Below the pieces are notes generated by a model. That model saw only the letters and a program-made list of their open reading frames with translations. It searched no databases and was not told the DNA's origin. A DNA stretch of 64,000 bases. Source: Macrotrachela quadricornifera. Its lineage: Eukaryota > Rotifera > Eurotatoria > Philodinida > Philodinidae. Location: contig JAJEKB010021331.1 of NCBI GenBank assembly GCA_022393335.1, positions 1,573,258 through 1,637,257 on the forward strand, given 5' to 3'. The position numbers and the translations under genes are program-made. Positions 19,840-34,355 of the stretch are shown one piece after another (within the stretch, counting starts at the first letter, position 1; every line of letters starts with the position of its first letter).

Positions 19840-22440
19840 ACATCTAAACTTTCTTTTTTTGAAAGTAAGATATGTGATTTAGCATGTAATGTATCACAAA
19901 TATACATAATATCAATGGAGAATAAATCACTCTATATCTTATTTTAAGAAATGATAATGACTAACAATATATGAGAGAATAAAAAAATATCGTTTTTAAT
20001 TTTTTACTTTAAAAAATCTAATGTTCTCTCTTTTAATAGAAATACATTATCTAACATTACGTTGAAACAGAAAGATCATTTTCTAATTTATTGCATGAAT
20101 CAATAAGATTTAACTAACAAAAATTTCAACATAATCATAGATTTCAAAAATGATTTTTTAATGAAGAAAACGTTACTTGTTTTTAATAGTGAAGTATAGT
20201 TTATTAATGATTTTAGATAGACGATGAATTTTCTGATAAAACACAAAAGTCTTTCGTTTTTTTAAACAAAGAAAAACTCATGTGTTAAGAATCATATGAA
20301 ATTGAGCCTAAAAAAAAAACAATTTTCTATAGTAAGACAAGATAAAGTAATTGATTTTTTTAATCATTTCGAGATAAAAGTCTCAATGTGTTTAATTATC
20401 TGAATGAGAGATGGTTTAAAGTTGTTTTCAATAAATTGGTGTTGCTGAAAAAAAAAAAAAGATTGTGTTGAAATCAAATATATAAAATATTGAGATTTCT
20501 TCTAATGTATTCAGACAACAGATATTAACTGTTGATTTTTCTTTATTTATTCATAAAGAAAAATGAGATTCTTTTTTGTCTAGATTTAAAATAAAATTAA
20601 GATTAAATACAATTTATGATTCTAGAATTTTAAACATAGAAAGAAAATGAAAGTGTCCATTTCATATCTCAAGTTAACTTAAATAGGGGATTTAGTAGTT
20701 TTTTTTTTACCGTTAAAATATTTCTCTTTTAAGAGCAGAAGTTGATTGCACAATGAATTCACAAGAAAACAACTGTTTTCAATTAAGGAAATCATCCGTT
20801 GGTTAGCTTACACAATTAAACGCTTTTATTAATATAATAAAAAAGACGACATTACGTTTTTAATATTTTCATTAAGAAAAATTCTACGTATGTGCATTTT
20901 AAAGCAGATCATTGTGACAGCATAAAATTAATACATAAACTAACATATTTTCTAATAGAAAGAACTCCGCTCTTTTTTATTTTAAATAAAAGAACGTCTT
21001 CTTTTTCATCAACGAAAATAATAAAAGTGTTACATGTAGAGAAAAACATTATTCTTAATAATGAGGAGAATAAATTATGATTCAATATTGGATTTCGTCC
21101 GAAAAATCTAATACGAATTCAACGTTGGATTTTCAAATCGATTGAATAATATAACAACGTCTCAATAATACAGGACTAAATCTGAACATTTATTTTTACC
21201 GATTATGAGAATAGATGGAAAACTAAATGTTGATCTTATACATTAAAAACATTCATCAGGATTATCTTTGCTATATGATAGACTCTCAACTCCCAAATGT
21301 ATTATGCTTTTGTCGACATATTTTAGTAGTATTTATTTGCTTAATATCGAGTTTGTTTCCAAACTTTTCTATTACTACTTAGATATAAAGAAAAGAAAAT
21401 CAAATTCAATTTCCTATCGAATGTAGTATCTTTTATTATTGGGAGATCAAACTAAATCAGCTTTTAGGTCAAAAAAAATTTTTTTTTCTTTACAGAACAT
21501 TCTGCTTACTTTACGATAAAAATTATCCGTTAACATTAATGTTTAATCGAGATTTTTGAAAATAGTCTCGATCCTCATGTACATATAATGGTTATCGTTA
21601 CAAATGAGGATAACAAAATAATGTCCCTTTGATACTTCTTGAGTATACTAAAAAGGAAAACTTTTGAAATTTTTCTTTTTTAGGAAAAATACATGTAGAC
21701 TGACAGTGATGAATAATGAATATGATCATCATTCAATTTAAGAAACAATCTTCAACTTCCTTGACAACTAGATAATAGTCTTACGTACTTTTAAGTGTAA
21801 CTCATAAAATGCGACGCAATTGCAACGTCTCGCCCTAGAACGTCACATGAGACACACTATGTCATAATATGACGTTCTACAGCGAGCATCTGTGGTTGCA
21901 CCGCGACTTCTGGATAATATTATTATTATAGAGATGAGTTAGAAAATTCTTTCTTTCATTAGTTGAAAGATATCTGCATTATGTAAAAGCTCTGGAAATA
22001 TTGGGTTGCTTATATAAGCTCTAAGGATGTAATAGCGAAAATATTAGGCCTTATGCAATAACAATAAAGGGACAAAACGTTCAACGATGGTATGATTGTT
22101 ATTCTGTTTTTAACGAATATATAAAACTTATATTAAAACTACACGTCATAAAAGTTCTCTAGTCCGTTCTTTAAGGTATTCGACTAAGAAAAAAATCCGA
22201 ATTATAGATGTTGCATTCCAATAAAAGATCGTTTGTACCAATATAATATGATAATCTCCTTGTTATACGTTGATGTAATTAAATTTTTTTAAATGTCGTC
22301 GTTTATTGTAAACAGAACTGCAGAATTATAAAATTTAATTATAATTCGAAACGTCATGTAGGAAGATAAATATTAGTATGTTCTGCATTAGCTGAGACTA
22401 TTCCATACTCATCCAACATATGAGGTACCTTATTGATAAT
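19840..22440. other. AT-rich gene-free stretch with one hairpin island
   Basis: No supportable coding sequence. The open frame at 20892-21080 is low-complexity Lys/Ile/Phe-rich AT sequence. The exception to the AT-rich background is the imperfect inverted repeat at 21811-21906. Confidence 0.5.
21811..21906. repeat. GC-rich imperfect inverted repeat (hairpin)
   Basis: The arms 21811-21845 and 21870-21906 contain a perfect 10-bp stem TAGAACGTCA/TGACGTTCTA, extended by partial pairing (GCGACGCAATTGCAACG against GGTTGCACCGCG). It stands out in very AT-rich DNA. It could be a small foldback element or a structured RNA. Confidence 0.45.
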
Positions 22441-22444
22441 GATC

Positions 22445-22810
22445 TAGATGGGTCATTCGTATAGTTTTTTGTATACTCAAAAAAGTTCATACACTCTAGA
22501 ATCGATTAGTGTGTCCGTCCGTCCATTTACACGATAACTCTTCACAATTACATTCGATTGAGCTGAAATTTTGTACACAGAATTGTCTCTGAAATATCTC
22601 GGTTGAGAGAAAAAGATGAGAAGGATCCGACAAGAAATGGATGAGTTTGACGAAAAATTGTCATTATTGACCCGATCATTTCTGAGGGGGAGTACAGAAG
22701 TTTTTTCAAAAAAATTTTTTTCTCACAATTATTCCCAACATATACAAATTGACTCAGTTTTTAACGCTGATTCCGAATAAGATATTAGTTTTGGATCATT
22801 TCATAGTTTT
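22445..22810 (-). repeat. Terminal segment of the TGTACTC-type element, next to the mariner
   Basis: This is the inverted counterpart of 50957-51307: TATACTCAAAAAAGTTC, CACTCTAGAATCG, GTGTCCGTCCGTCC, GATAACTCTTCACAATTA, then TTTTTAACGCTGATTCCGAA. It directly precedes the mariner transposase remnant, so it may be that element's own 5' end. Confidence 0.6.
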
Positions 22811-22955
22811 TAAAATGAAAGATTGCCTAAACAGGGTCCCAAAATGAACAAAATCTGTATCCTGAGACCAATGTGCCTAACATATGTCTCGGGTGACTAG
22901 CGGTTTTGGGCTGTTCTCGATGCATGGTTCTGTCGCTACTAAAAAAAGTTATCAA

Positions 22956-24015
22956 ATGGAAAAAATCCGAACTCGATTCCTATTTATAATATGGGATTAT
23001 TATGAAAATGCTGATGCCTCTGTGTACCATATATCTCTAATAGGTCCATAAGGTCGCCTATGACCATAAGATCGAACAGTCAGAAGATGGGCACAACGTT
23101 TCCGTGAAGGGAAAGAGAAGATGTCAGTGATGATCCTCGATCTGCTCGTCCAATTTCAGTGTTTACAGATGAAAATATTGAATGTTTTCGTCTAATTATT
23201 GAGGAAGATCCTCATTCAACTTATGATGATATTATAGCTGAGACTTCTCTCTTTCACATGGTACGATACACCGAATTATTCATGATTGTCTGAAGATGAG
23301 AAAGGTCGTATCACGTTGGATTGCCCACCAACTCAATGACGAACAAAAGCAAGAACGACTCAGCATTTGTCGTCAGAATTTAGAAAAATTCCGAACTGGA
23401 GCATGGAGATTATGCGATATTATCACTGGTGATGAGACATGAATTTACCATCGTCAGATTGGTTGGAAGTCAAGTAATGCTACATGGGTTGGTGAAAATG
23501 ATCCACCAAGGACCATTGTTCGTCGAAATCGATCTTAACCCAAAACATTATTTTCTTTGTTCTTCAAAACTACAGACCCTGTTCTTATACATAAAGTAGA
23601 TAAAGGCAAAACTATCGATCACAGTTATTATATTGAAAATTGTCCTAAGCCTGTTTTCAATGAAATACGGAAACAAGAAAAATCATCACGCTTAAAATGT
23701 ATTTTATTAATTCATGACAATGGTCCGTCTCACAGACATCGAGATGTAATTGATTATTTAACAGAAGAAGGTATCGAGCTAATGCCACATCCATCATATT
23801 CATCAGACCTTGTGCCATGCGATTTTTGGTTAAATGATTATATCAAGAACCGTTTGACGGATCAAGAAAACGTCGAATCACTGTCTCAGGAGGTTTCCAG
23901 TATAGTGAAGAATATCCCATAAGAAGAGTTTAAAAAGACTTTGAAGAAATTGATAGAAAGGATGGAATTTTGTATAAATAATGATGGTGATTATTTTGAA
24001 CATTTAATAAAATAA
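22956..24015 (+). pseudogene. mariner-family (DD34D) transposase, inactivated
   Basis: The translated remnant shows DRTVRRWAQRFREG, DDPRSARPISVFTDENIE, WIAHQLNDEQKQERLSICR, the first catalytic Asp in TGDE (23431), the second in LLIHDNGPSHRHRDVI (23716) and the third in SDLVPCDFWL (23821). There are 34 residues between the last two, the mariner DD34D signature. It is dead. A frameshift lies near 23106 and another in the HTH region near 23260. Stops occur at 23440-23442 (Trp of ETW to TGA), 23536-23538 and 23920-23922, after which the frame runs on to 24013-24015. The intact enzyme would cut and paste into TA dinucleotides. Confidence 0.85.
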
Positions 24016-27000
24016 AACTGGAAATAAGTGGCTCTTTTAATATGTTAACTTGGCGTTATCAACACACTTGCTAGGTAGTAAGTATTATTAAATTTATCTA
24101 AAAGAATGTCCGAATGAAATGCACGATAGACTTGTTATATGTATAATTATAGACGAGATATTTTACTATCTATTCATGCAATAAAACTTTCAAAACTGAC
24201 TATTTTTGAATGAATTAAAAATTCCGTGGTCACGAATTTTGGACCACCCGAAGTATATATTTATCTAAAATGAAAAATTCATCTTCTTTGATTAACCCGT
24301 AAAATCGATAGTCAAGTTATAGTTGAATTCCGTAAGATATGTGTTACTACTCTGTAGAAATTCATATTTAGACAATTTTTAAAGATAAAAACAATCTTGT
24401 TTACGATTTCTTAAAGTTTTTGCTCATCGACTTTTCTTTTTCAAGTATAAAATTGTGGATTCTATCAAATATATAATTAAATTCTAAATAAAATATTTCT
24501 ATTGGAATTTAATGATAATTAATAGTCAAATTAGATGAGATTTTTGACAAATAAATAGATAAATTATTCATAGTAGAATAATGTCTAGTTGTGAACAGTT
24601 TGAATAAAGATTTTATTGAGAAATGTTCATTAATGATCATTTAGAAACTTATTTCTGATGAAATATTTCTCTCATTTGATTTTCTAAGTTCTTAATAAAA
24701 TCTATTGTAAATCTTCTAGAGAAAAATCGTAAAAATAATTTCGCCAAGATGTGTTCATCTGAATTTTGATAGGAAGTTTTTGATAATATTTATATCTATG
24801 TTAAAAAACGATCGTTTAAGTACTAAAACAAGATTAATCAGAAAGATTGTCAACTGAAAAATTTCGCCAAACTCTGATCAGGTTTGTTAGGCGAATTGTT
24901 GAAGAATTTATATTTAAAATAATTAATAAAATTCAAATTAAAGTTTCATCTAAATGATTTTGTGAGAAATGTCGAAATAATGAATGAAATGATTCCATCA
25001 TGTTTTTATGTTGATTCATATTGGGATCTTTTCAACAGTTGTAAATGTCCAACTAATTCCAATATGTTAATAATGATATGTTGAGGAAAATTTCTCTCTT
25101 AAATGAGATTAGTTTTGTTTTTTTTTATGAAACACAATCATAATTGATAAAAGTGAATAATCGAATTGAATTGTAAATAAATATCATCTTTATTTAGTTT
25201 TCATCATAAACAAATAAAATCTTAAAGAAATAATATATTTCGAAATCGTTTTTTTGAAAAATTTCTTTTCAGATTGATATTATACTAATCAATATTTTTT
25301 TTCTTGTTTTCATTATGAAAATAAATTTCTAAAATGAATCTATTAACTTAAGTTTAATAATGAGATATATTTTTTCTATAAATAGATTGTTTCAATCAAC
25401 AGAATATATTTTAATTAAAACTAATTAGAGTTTTGGTTATACTTTGTAAAATAAAATACAAATATATTCAAATTTTATCTGCTAAAATAAATCTGAAAAT
25501 AATAATGCATCGTTAGAATATTTTCTCAAATAATTAATATTGACATATTATTTAAATAAATGTTCAAAATAAAATCCGAAAAAAACTATACTGAACGATT
25601 CGACTAGATGGACTGATCACTATGGAAACTAAAGATCGAGAGATCGTTAATAATCCATATAATCACTTTTATTATGTTTTCATTAGAAAATCGTTCAAAG
25701 ATAATGACAACAAATATGATAATACTCTAGAAGAAAAAATACTAAGACTTTTACAGATATAATCACAAGTTTTTTTGTTAGCCATCATTTAAATCGTTTA
25801 TCACCCTCAATATTTCAAACTAATGTAAAACTCTCAAGAATCCTGACAAAAATATTTCATATTTCGTGATCACACGTTTTTTTTTCCAAGATTTTATCGT
25901 TTCTTCAAGAAAACACAGCGGATCTTTCCACAATTCTAGTCAGACATGACATGAATTTGGATAGAAAATATCAAAAATTTCACTGGTATAATCTAGATTT
26001 GTCCTCACAAAACACAGATTTTTCATTTTTCAATAAAGCAGAGTTAAAAATAGGCGAGTATAAATACCAATTGTAATACATTTTATAATCGATCATCTAT
26101 GTACTTTCATCATTTCATATACTAGGTAGAAAAACACTGGATTTTATATAATGTCTCACCCAAGTAGATCTAAAAATGCCTTCGATAGGCACGGCGAGTA
26201 CTCGAGAGTAATTTCGATCAAATTTTGTTCGGTTCTTTTATAATGTACACCCATCAAAGTTAAATCTAATCGTTGGTTATCTACACTCTTTCGATCTTCT
26301 CGATCTTGGCTATTCGACCATTCGATTTTCTACGAGTGCTCGAATTTCAGCTAGCGTGATAATATTCTGAAAGAATTAAAAATTTGTCTCCTCTTCTCAC
26401 TCATCTGGCTTTCCTTCGATCGCTCCGATTCTATCGAAATAGAGAGTATTCAGTCAAAGAAACACATCTAAATGCACTATTCGATCACTCGTTTCTTTGT
26501 ATACGATAGAAGATTATTAAAATTGTCAAAGATCACTTATAAACATGTCGTTAGGAAAATGTTTTATGCTTGGATACGATCGATGATAATCTCAAAGTCA
26601 GATCTAAACTTGATTCTATCAGGAATTTTAAGCTACATACGAAACAATCCTAATCAAATGGATTGAAAAATCTTTCAATTTTTTTATATTATTCTCTTAG
26701 AATTCGCTTCCACTTGAGATATGAATAACTTGGAAGTTGATTAATATTCTCTATTATCAATGATCGATCAATTAAAACAAAAATAGTATTATACGATTTC
26801 CAGAAGAATTGTATTCTCAGCGAGTTCTATTATTATTGATTATAGACACATCTATATTAACTAATCCTTAGTTTTTTTTGTCATTAATCAATTCTTATTA
26901 TTATTATATGAACATCTACTCTTTATGTCTCTTTCTCAAAGTAGTTCCACAATATTTTGTTAATGTTAAATTATGAAATATTGAGTTGCAAAACATATTC

Positions 27001-30000
27001 GAGAAAATAATGATTGTCGTCGGACTAAATGAGAGTATAACGAAAGAAGTCATATTCATGAAAAGCAAGACTCGAAAAATAAAGGAAAGAAATATCGCGT
27101 AGTGGATATATAGATAGAACATGTTTCTATAGTTAGAAGATAAAGATACGTTTAGATAAACTCGTCGATGCATGGTTCATAATCTAGAGTATATATGTTC
27201 GAATATAATTCTCCTCCTATTTCGAATATATGTTCGATCAGCATCGAGGACTCGACATATAGCCGTGCATATGCCGAAGTTTTTTCTTTCAAACCTTTTC
27301 CCGAGCCTTCGAAGAGCGTTTCGATAGGTACGGACCCATCGAAAAAAATTCCGAGATTTTCAAGGAAGAATTAAAATGAGCTATCGAAATGATTCATATC
27401 CGAGTGGTCGACCCATCGGAAAATGTCACTCTGAACAGTCAATTTCAACGTTCCATGGGCATCGAAATACCTCTCGACAGTCAGGTTGGATATATTAGTT
27501 TCCAGAAAAATTCTTTCCAAAAAGAGGAAAATTATTTTTCATAAAGAAGATAAAACTGTGAACGAAAACCCATACACAGTGCTTATTTTCGTATGAGGAT
27601 GAGGACAGAAACACACATAGAACATCTGTTTGGAAGAGGGATGCTCGACGGAAAAAGCATAAGTCATATCAAGTAGAAGTTTTGAGAGGAAAAGAAGAAA
27701 ATGAGAAAAACTATAAAACTTTAAAAAAAAAGAGAAATTAAATTTGGTGATACAAGTTACGGTGGTATGTTGAAAGTGAATGCACTTTTGTCAGAAACTA
27801 ATTGAAAAGAGTAAATTAAAGGCGAACTATGAGCCAGAAAATTTGTTCTGTTAGTACGAATGTCTTTTCATTCGCATGAAATTGTTTTCTTCAATAAAAA
27901 ATTCTTCTCCCTGTTTGCAAATTTCATTACTTGTCTATTATGTCCTCTTAGAAAAATCTTCTGGACTGATAAAAAGTAAAATTTATTTTATGAAAATTAA
28001 TATGAACCATCAGATTTAACAATTTATCATTCTATACTGACATATACTCCGCATAGATGTTAAAATTCGCGCAGATGTCGCATAGAACATCACACCTGAG
28101 TATGAGTGACAAAAAAAAACAATGATATGTACATTCACTAAATCCTTCTTTGACATGACTGTAATGAAAATTCTCAAATTGTAGATCTCGAGACCCAATT
28201 GGATATAATTAGAATTATAATATAATATGAAAATGTATGATACGAATCCTATTATTCAATTGTCTGATAGTTATGTGCTCTCAAATGCTCGAAAGTTGTC
28301 CAAGACGATGATTACGCATAAATCTGTTAGGAATAAAACAATAATTCATATATATATAGACATTATAAGTTATACAGAAAATCAAGGACAATAGAAATAA
28401 TTCAATACTATTTAGTTTTCAAAACGATTATCTCGAATATTCAATTATCAAAATGATCCACACACAAAGTTTTATTTTCAATATTTATTATCGTATAGAA
28501 ATTCATATTAAATCATTCTAAGTAACACACACACTAATCTTTATATATTTTGTCATTTTTGTCAAACACGATTTAATAGAGTGTTGATCTATATAGGGAT
28601 AGAAGTTTACTAGTCGGTCTCTGACAGACTGTCTTCGATAAACAGTACATCCACATGGCAGATAGCAATCGACAAAACCTCAAAATCTATTGGTTAGACT
28701 TTATTGGAGAATTAGAGATATTTGGTTAACAATCTATTCATTTCGCATTTCTAATTTGACAAAAACTTTTTTTTTTTAATAACTTTTATCTTTGAAATAA
28801 ACATCATTTAATATGTAAGATAATAATATATACTTTAATTAATTTGTGCCTTAAATTCGATTTTAAGGATTATTCTCTTTAAGATACATATTAGTATTGA
28901 TAGATTAAACTATTTTAAACAACAGATAGAATATTAATAAAAACTCAGTCCATTTTTATATTAATTTTGACACATTTTATATTGATTTGTGTTAGAAAAT
29001 CTAAAATTAATTGTCGAATAAAAAGTTTGTTTTAATTCGACAATCAATGAAAATGTGAGAATATTGTTTTATATAATGTTGACAATATTTTCTTGAATTA
29101 TTTTATAAAATCAAGGAAAAGAAAGATATGTCATTATGGATGTACAATCATAATAGGAACTGAAGATTCTTTTGTATATGTAAATGATCAAATAGATTTA
29201 TCATTCGAATGAATATTTGATCATTTTTTATTTTTATTAATCTCATCAATTTTTAATGAATCTTTATATTTGTTAATATTAAACTAAATATAATTAAATC
29301 ATTTGAATCATCTATAGAAATTTGTTTGATTCTCTTTCTTTAGTTTTATTCTATAAAGTGATCTAAACTATAGTTTGAAATTATTTTATATAATAAATTA
29401 GGATATTTTATTAATATTTAAACCATTTATAAAATCAACATTTCGAACAATAATAGATAATATATGTCAACAAATGGCATTGTTAACAAAAAAAATTCGA
29501 ATAAAATGTTTGATAAATGTCACATTTTAAATAATTCTATTGATAGACTAATATTCTAATATGTATAGGTAAACAATTCTCATAAATAATGTCTAATATA
29601 AAATATTGTTTTTCCTTTAGATTTTCTAATATATATTATAGAAATATTTATAATTAAAACAATCAAAGGATGTTCTCTAATAACAGTTTTTAATATTGAA
29701 TAAATTTTCTTATATTTTAGTTCGTTTTTTCTTAAAATAAATTTAATTAAATGTTCTTAAATGACACATTGAAAGATAGAATAGTTGTATATTAGTTTTC
29801 TATAGATGTTGAAAGAAGAAAAAAAACTGAAAATTTTCTTTTACTTTTTCACATAAATAACTTGTCGAGTGAAATATTCTATCATTAGATTAGAAAAACA
29901 ATATTCATTAATATAGATATCGAAAAACTAATATTTCGAATAAGTTAACAGATAAAATATTTGTTTTAATAATAACTATACAAAAAAAACTTGATCTTAC

Positions 30001-33000
30001 ATGTGAATGAATTTATTTTGGTTAGTTTTAGATTTAAAATTGAATAAAAATCTTGTTGACATTTTTTTGACCAATTCTATTATTAATATTTAATCTTCCG
30101 TTCTATTGTTATAAGAGACAATTTATGATATTTCCATGACGAACGATAAACATCTCTCTCTCTCTCTCTCTTCTATTGATTTAGTCTATTTTTAAAACTC
30201 TTATATATTAAACTCCGTTATCTTAGGAAATATTCTCTTTTATTATATTTAATTTGTCATAGAAAAACTGATTAAGAATATTTTCATCTATTATTAATAA
30301 TTGACAAAGTTAAATATTTATTTCGACGAACATTTCATTATTAATAAGAATTCTTTGAAAATTTTTTCCTCATAAAAAACGAAAAGAAAAAAAAAGATAA
30401 TAAATATAAATTCAATCTAATATTGTTTCATTTATCTATAAGAAATATCAATCGATGTTTCAATATACTGTTTTTATTTGCTCTCTATCCTAGTGAAACA
30501 TTTTGTTTCGCAAGATGTTGGTCAAGATCTTTAATAAAGATTTATAAGATGTTAGATACATCATATGATAAAGCGTGCTGCATGAGTCATTAGTTGAGAG
30601 CAGATATCTGTCGTATCCTTCAAATCTATGATACAGCACATTTTTAGTTTTTTTTGTAAAAGTATATTTGGATATTTTTTTCAGTTTATTTTCATTTTAA
30701 TTATTCCTGTCCCGAATAACTCAATCATGTCAGATGTTGGAATCTGACTGGATTTGAGTTGATCAGATGTTCATCATACCACTTAAAGGTAGTCCTCTCT
30801 TGATCCACCCTCAAGATTTTCTCAAATAATCAATAACCAAGAAGGATTCTACAAAAAAAAAATTCATTTTGAAAATGAATATCTTGTATGTTGAAATATG
30901 TTGTTTATATATAGGTATGTACGCATAAGAAAATGGTGAATGACTAGTCATCATATTGATGATGTCGCTTTACTCAAGATCTTGCAATAATATAATAGGG
31001 AATGTTTTCTTATTTATCATTTTGACAATATCTAACTTCCCGATGGCAATATTTCAAGATCTTGAAAAACAAGATGTTTCACTAGGGTAATCAATCAATT
31101 GAAATAAAAGTTAATATTATATTTCTCTATTCACCACGATATTAGTCCTGATAAAACTTATTTTCGAATGAGAAATATTTCTTTGTATATCATATCAATT
31201 TCATTCAATCAATTAACTATATATTTTAGTAATTTAAAAGGAGAATATGCATTCGACTAAAGAATCAACGTGATAAACTTATGATTTATCTAGAATAAAA
31301 TGACTAATTTTATAGTAGACAATTGTCAATAAATCTTAACTATTCTTATAGATAAAATATATAAAATATTGTCTTTATTCTTAAAATCTATTTCTTAATT
31401 TAAATTTTCTAAAAATTTAATTTAATTCAATGAACTATAAACAGTTTTCATTCGTTTTAATTAATAAATTCACCACGATGTGGTGCATCAATAGACGACC
31501 ATAGTATATTTTAAACTTTAGTTATTTGTTTAATGGCAACGGATGCCTGTTATTATATGAATTGAAATGAAAATTTGATTTGAGTCAAAATCTAAGGTAT
31601 TTATTTTCTTTCCTATTGAATAGATCGCTTACTTTTACCTGTTCTTCCCTTTTATTGTTATATAGAGAGTGAAACTTATACCGGCATCACACGCATAGAT
31701 TCTTCTGGGTTTTTTTTGAGCTTGTCATCAGTGATCTTGTACTTTGTTGATTTTTGTCTTGGACGAGAGAGTTGACCTTGAATTAATCAATTTTTGAAGA
31801 AAAATAAGTGACTATACAATGTTATGAATAGAAAAGAAAAAACGTTAATCTAGCATGGAATAAAAAGATTAATAAGTGCATTTATTCATAGAAGAATGAA
31901 CAAAAAACAAATGAATCTGTTAAAATTACTCATTATTATAGTCAAACTGTGTTGAATGTGTTAATAATGAAAGATGATCTTTGGTATTGGTGATATATAT
32001 ATATATGTCATTATATTCTAAATTGGTGTATCGATATTCATACCTATACGAAAATAAAATCAATTTCAATGTTCTAATCGATATATCTCCTGAATTAGGG
32101 AATCTTGAATACATTTGCTGGAACGAAATGGATACTTGACAATTTTGTATTACATGAAAGTTGGCAATTTTCGAATGTGGATGGACTGTTTATAGTTAGG
32201 GTTACGTAACGGTGTATTGATTTTTAGGAAGGAATGCGTGAGAAAAGTGGAAATTGAAAAATCAATAGAATATAGTGAATTTTATTAATTCGAAGTAAAA
32301 TTTGGTCGTCCATTTATTGAAGTAATGAGATTAACAAAATTTAGTTTGGAATCCTGTTTTTCGTATGTTGTAGGTTTTTCCTATGGATAAAGATAGATTA
32401 GTGTATGATTTGTATTTTCGGGATAGAAAACATTGGGACTTATGTTTGTGTTTGGAGGTTAAATTTGAATGTTTAATCAATTGTATTATATCTCTTAAAG
32501 GTAACAAATAATAAGTGGAAATCGTTAGCGATTTTCATTTCTCCTTGAGCGATTTCCGAATTGAAAACTATTTTAAGCTTCTCAAGTATGTTCTCAATCA
32601 TTTTACTTTGTCTTTCATACTTGAACAATTCATGAATAGATTTTTAGCTCAATGATTATATTTAAAAATATGTTGAAAATTGAGGTGAAATGATGGTGCG
32701 ATGTTAACATGTGATTAAGTCACATCGTGCATGAAGCGCACTTTCTGTGAATCGTTGATAAGCTCACTATCCTCATTGTCATACTGTTGATTGTAATAAA
32801 ATCACGTGTGTCATCAGTTTTTTCTTGAGGGTATCATTAAATCATATCTTCATTCACTCCACCTCACTCTTACTCTTCACCCGCACATTTTCTTTTTTTC
32901 TGATTTGATGTGTTCTACGATTTTTCAGTAAACGAAATTGACGACAAATAAGTTCTGTGTCCATCTAGATTTTGTTTCTTTATTCTAAATTAATTTAACA

Positions 33001-34347
33001 ATGAAATTCAACACAAATGAAATATGTTGTGCTTACATTTTGTTTCCTTATGATACATTGCTTTCATTTTTATACATGTCACAGACAAAATTGAACTTTT
33101 AGACAAAATATATTTTTGATAAGGTGCGAAACTACAAAACGATTTTAATATTAATAAATTCGATCTTTCTAATAAACATTTCGAGTACGTCGACATCGTA
33201 GAACGATATTGAAATATATTTTTCTAAACAACTAAGTCTATTGACTATTTTTCATAAATGGAATGATTTTACGACAATTATACCAGTTTACTAGAACGGA
33301 TTTCACAAATCAATCTTTTGAATAGTCGATCCGTTCTAATAGAACGTGAATAAATAATTAATGCAAAATAAATATACGTTGACATAATAGGTCTGGAAAA
33401 ATAATGAATATTTGAGATGCACATATAGATTATTTCTTATAAAGAGTTCTATGTGTTTTGACAGGAAAAAACATGGATAAACTGCATGTTTTCTATATCT
33501 TGATAAAATCTTCAAATAAACAATTATACATTCAAATTATTTGTATTCTAATAGATTTTTATGTTCTCTTCAGATTAACCATATTGTCATATTCGAACTT
33601 TTTTAATACAATGCTGTATGTAACGTAATCTGACAGTATTATAGATCCAATAAAATTACTGATTACTGAATTTGGAGAGGCGAAAGGCATTATTTAACTG
33701 TGAAAAACTTCATAAGTAAAACATTTAGTTAAACTAGTGTCTCTTGTTAAATATAAAATAAAACAAAACTTTAATTTAAAGTTGTATTCACTACTAGTTT
33801 TATCAGATGATTTACGAATCATATTATATCTAAAAATAAATAGGCATTTCGTAACAAAAAGATTTCTTTAAATAGAACTTTAATATCTTTCGTCTTTATT
33901 GAAGGAATTAGATTTCAATAGACGATATCGATCGACTTCGCAACTATCTCTACTTCGTCAGTTTTCAATAAAGAACACTGATGAACATTATATCTTCCTT
34001 AATTTAAACAGATTTCTGTTGAGATTTGTGACGAACTCTGTATTATCCTAGACTTCATAAGATCTTAATAGGAAATATCGACCATTTTTATATCGAAAAT
34101 AATTCTATAATTTATACGTTTTCATACTTTCTACTCGATATATATCATAGAAATTCGGTAAAAATATCTAATTTGAAACAGATTCAAAACAATCTTCGAT
34201 CGTCTTGTAAACAGTTCCTTTAAAGAGTTAGAAGAAATAAGTTATCATTAAAACTGTTGTACAACAGATTCAAAATAAATTTACAATCTTAATCATCAAA
34301 ATCCTGTTTTTATTATTTTTTTTATCAGTAGAGTGATGTATGTAGAT
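24016..34347. other. 10-kb AT-rich desert
   Basis: No gene, spliced exon set or RNA gene can be supported. Open frames here (26472, 26916, 28016, 31926, 33008 and others) are short, Ile/Asn/Phe/Tyr-rich and unrelated to known domains. Slightly less AT-rich islands at 26.15-26.46 and 27.2-27.5 kb share a TTCGATAGG(C/T)ACGG motif and may be remnants of one old repeat. A (CT)n microsatellite lies at 30154-30171 and a short (TA)n run near 31990. Confidence 0.55.
30154..30171 (+). repeat. (CT)9 microsatellite
   Basis: Uninterrupted CT dinucleotides in AT-rich DNA. Confidence 0.9.
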
Positions 34348-34355
34348 GTAAGTAA

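Noticed and set aside
26472..28198. Short open frames in the 24-34 kb desert
   Set aside because: Length and composition are as expected by chance in AT-rich DNA; no splice-compatible partners or domains.
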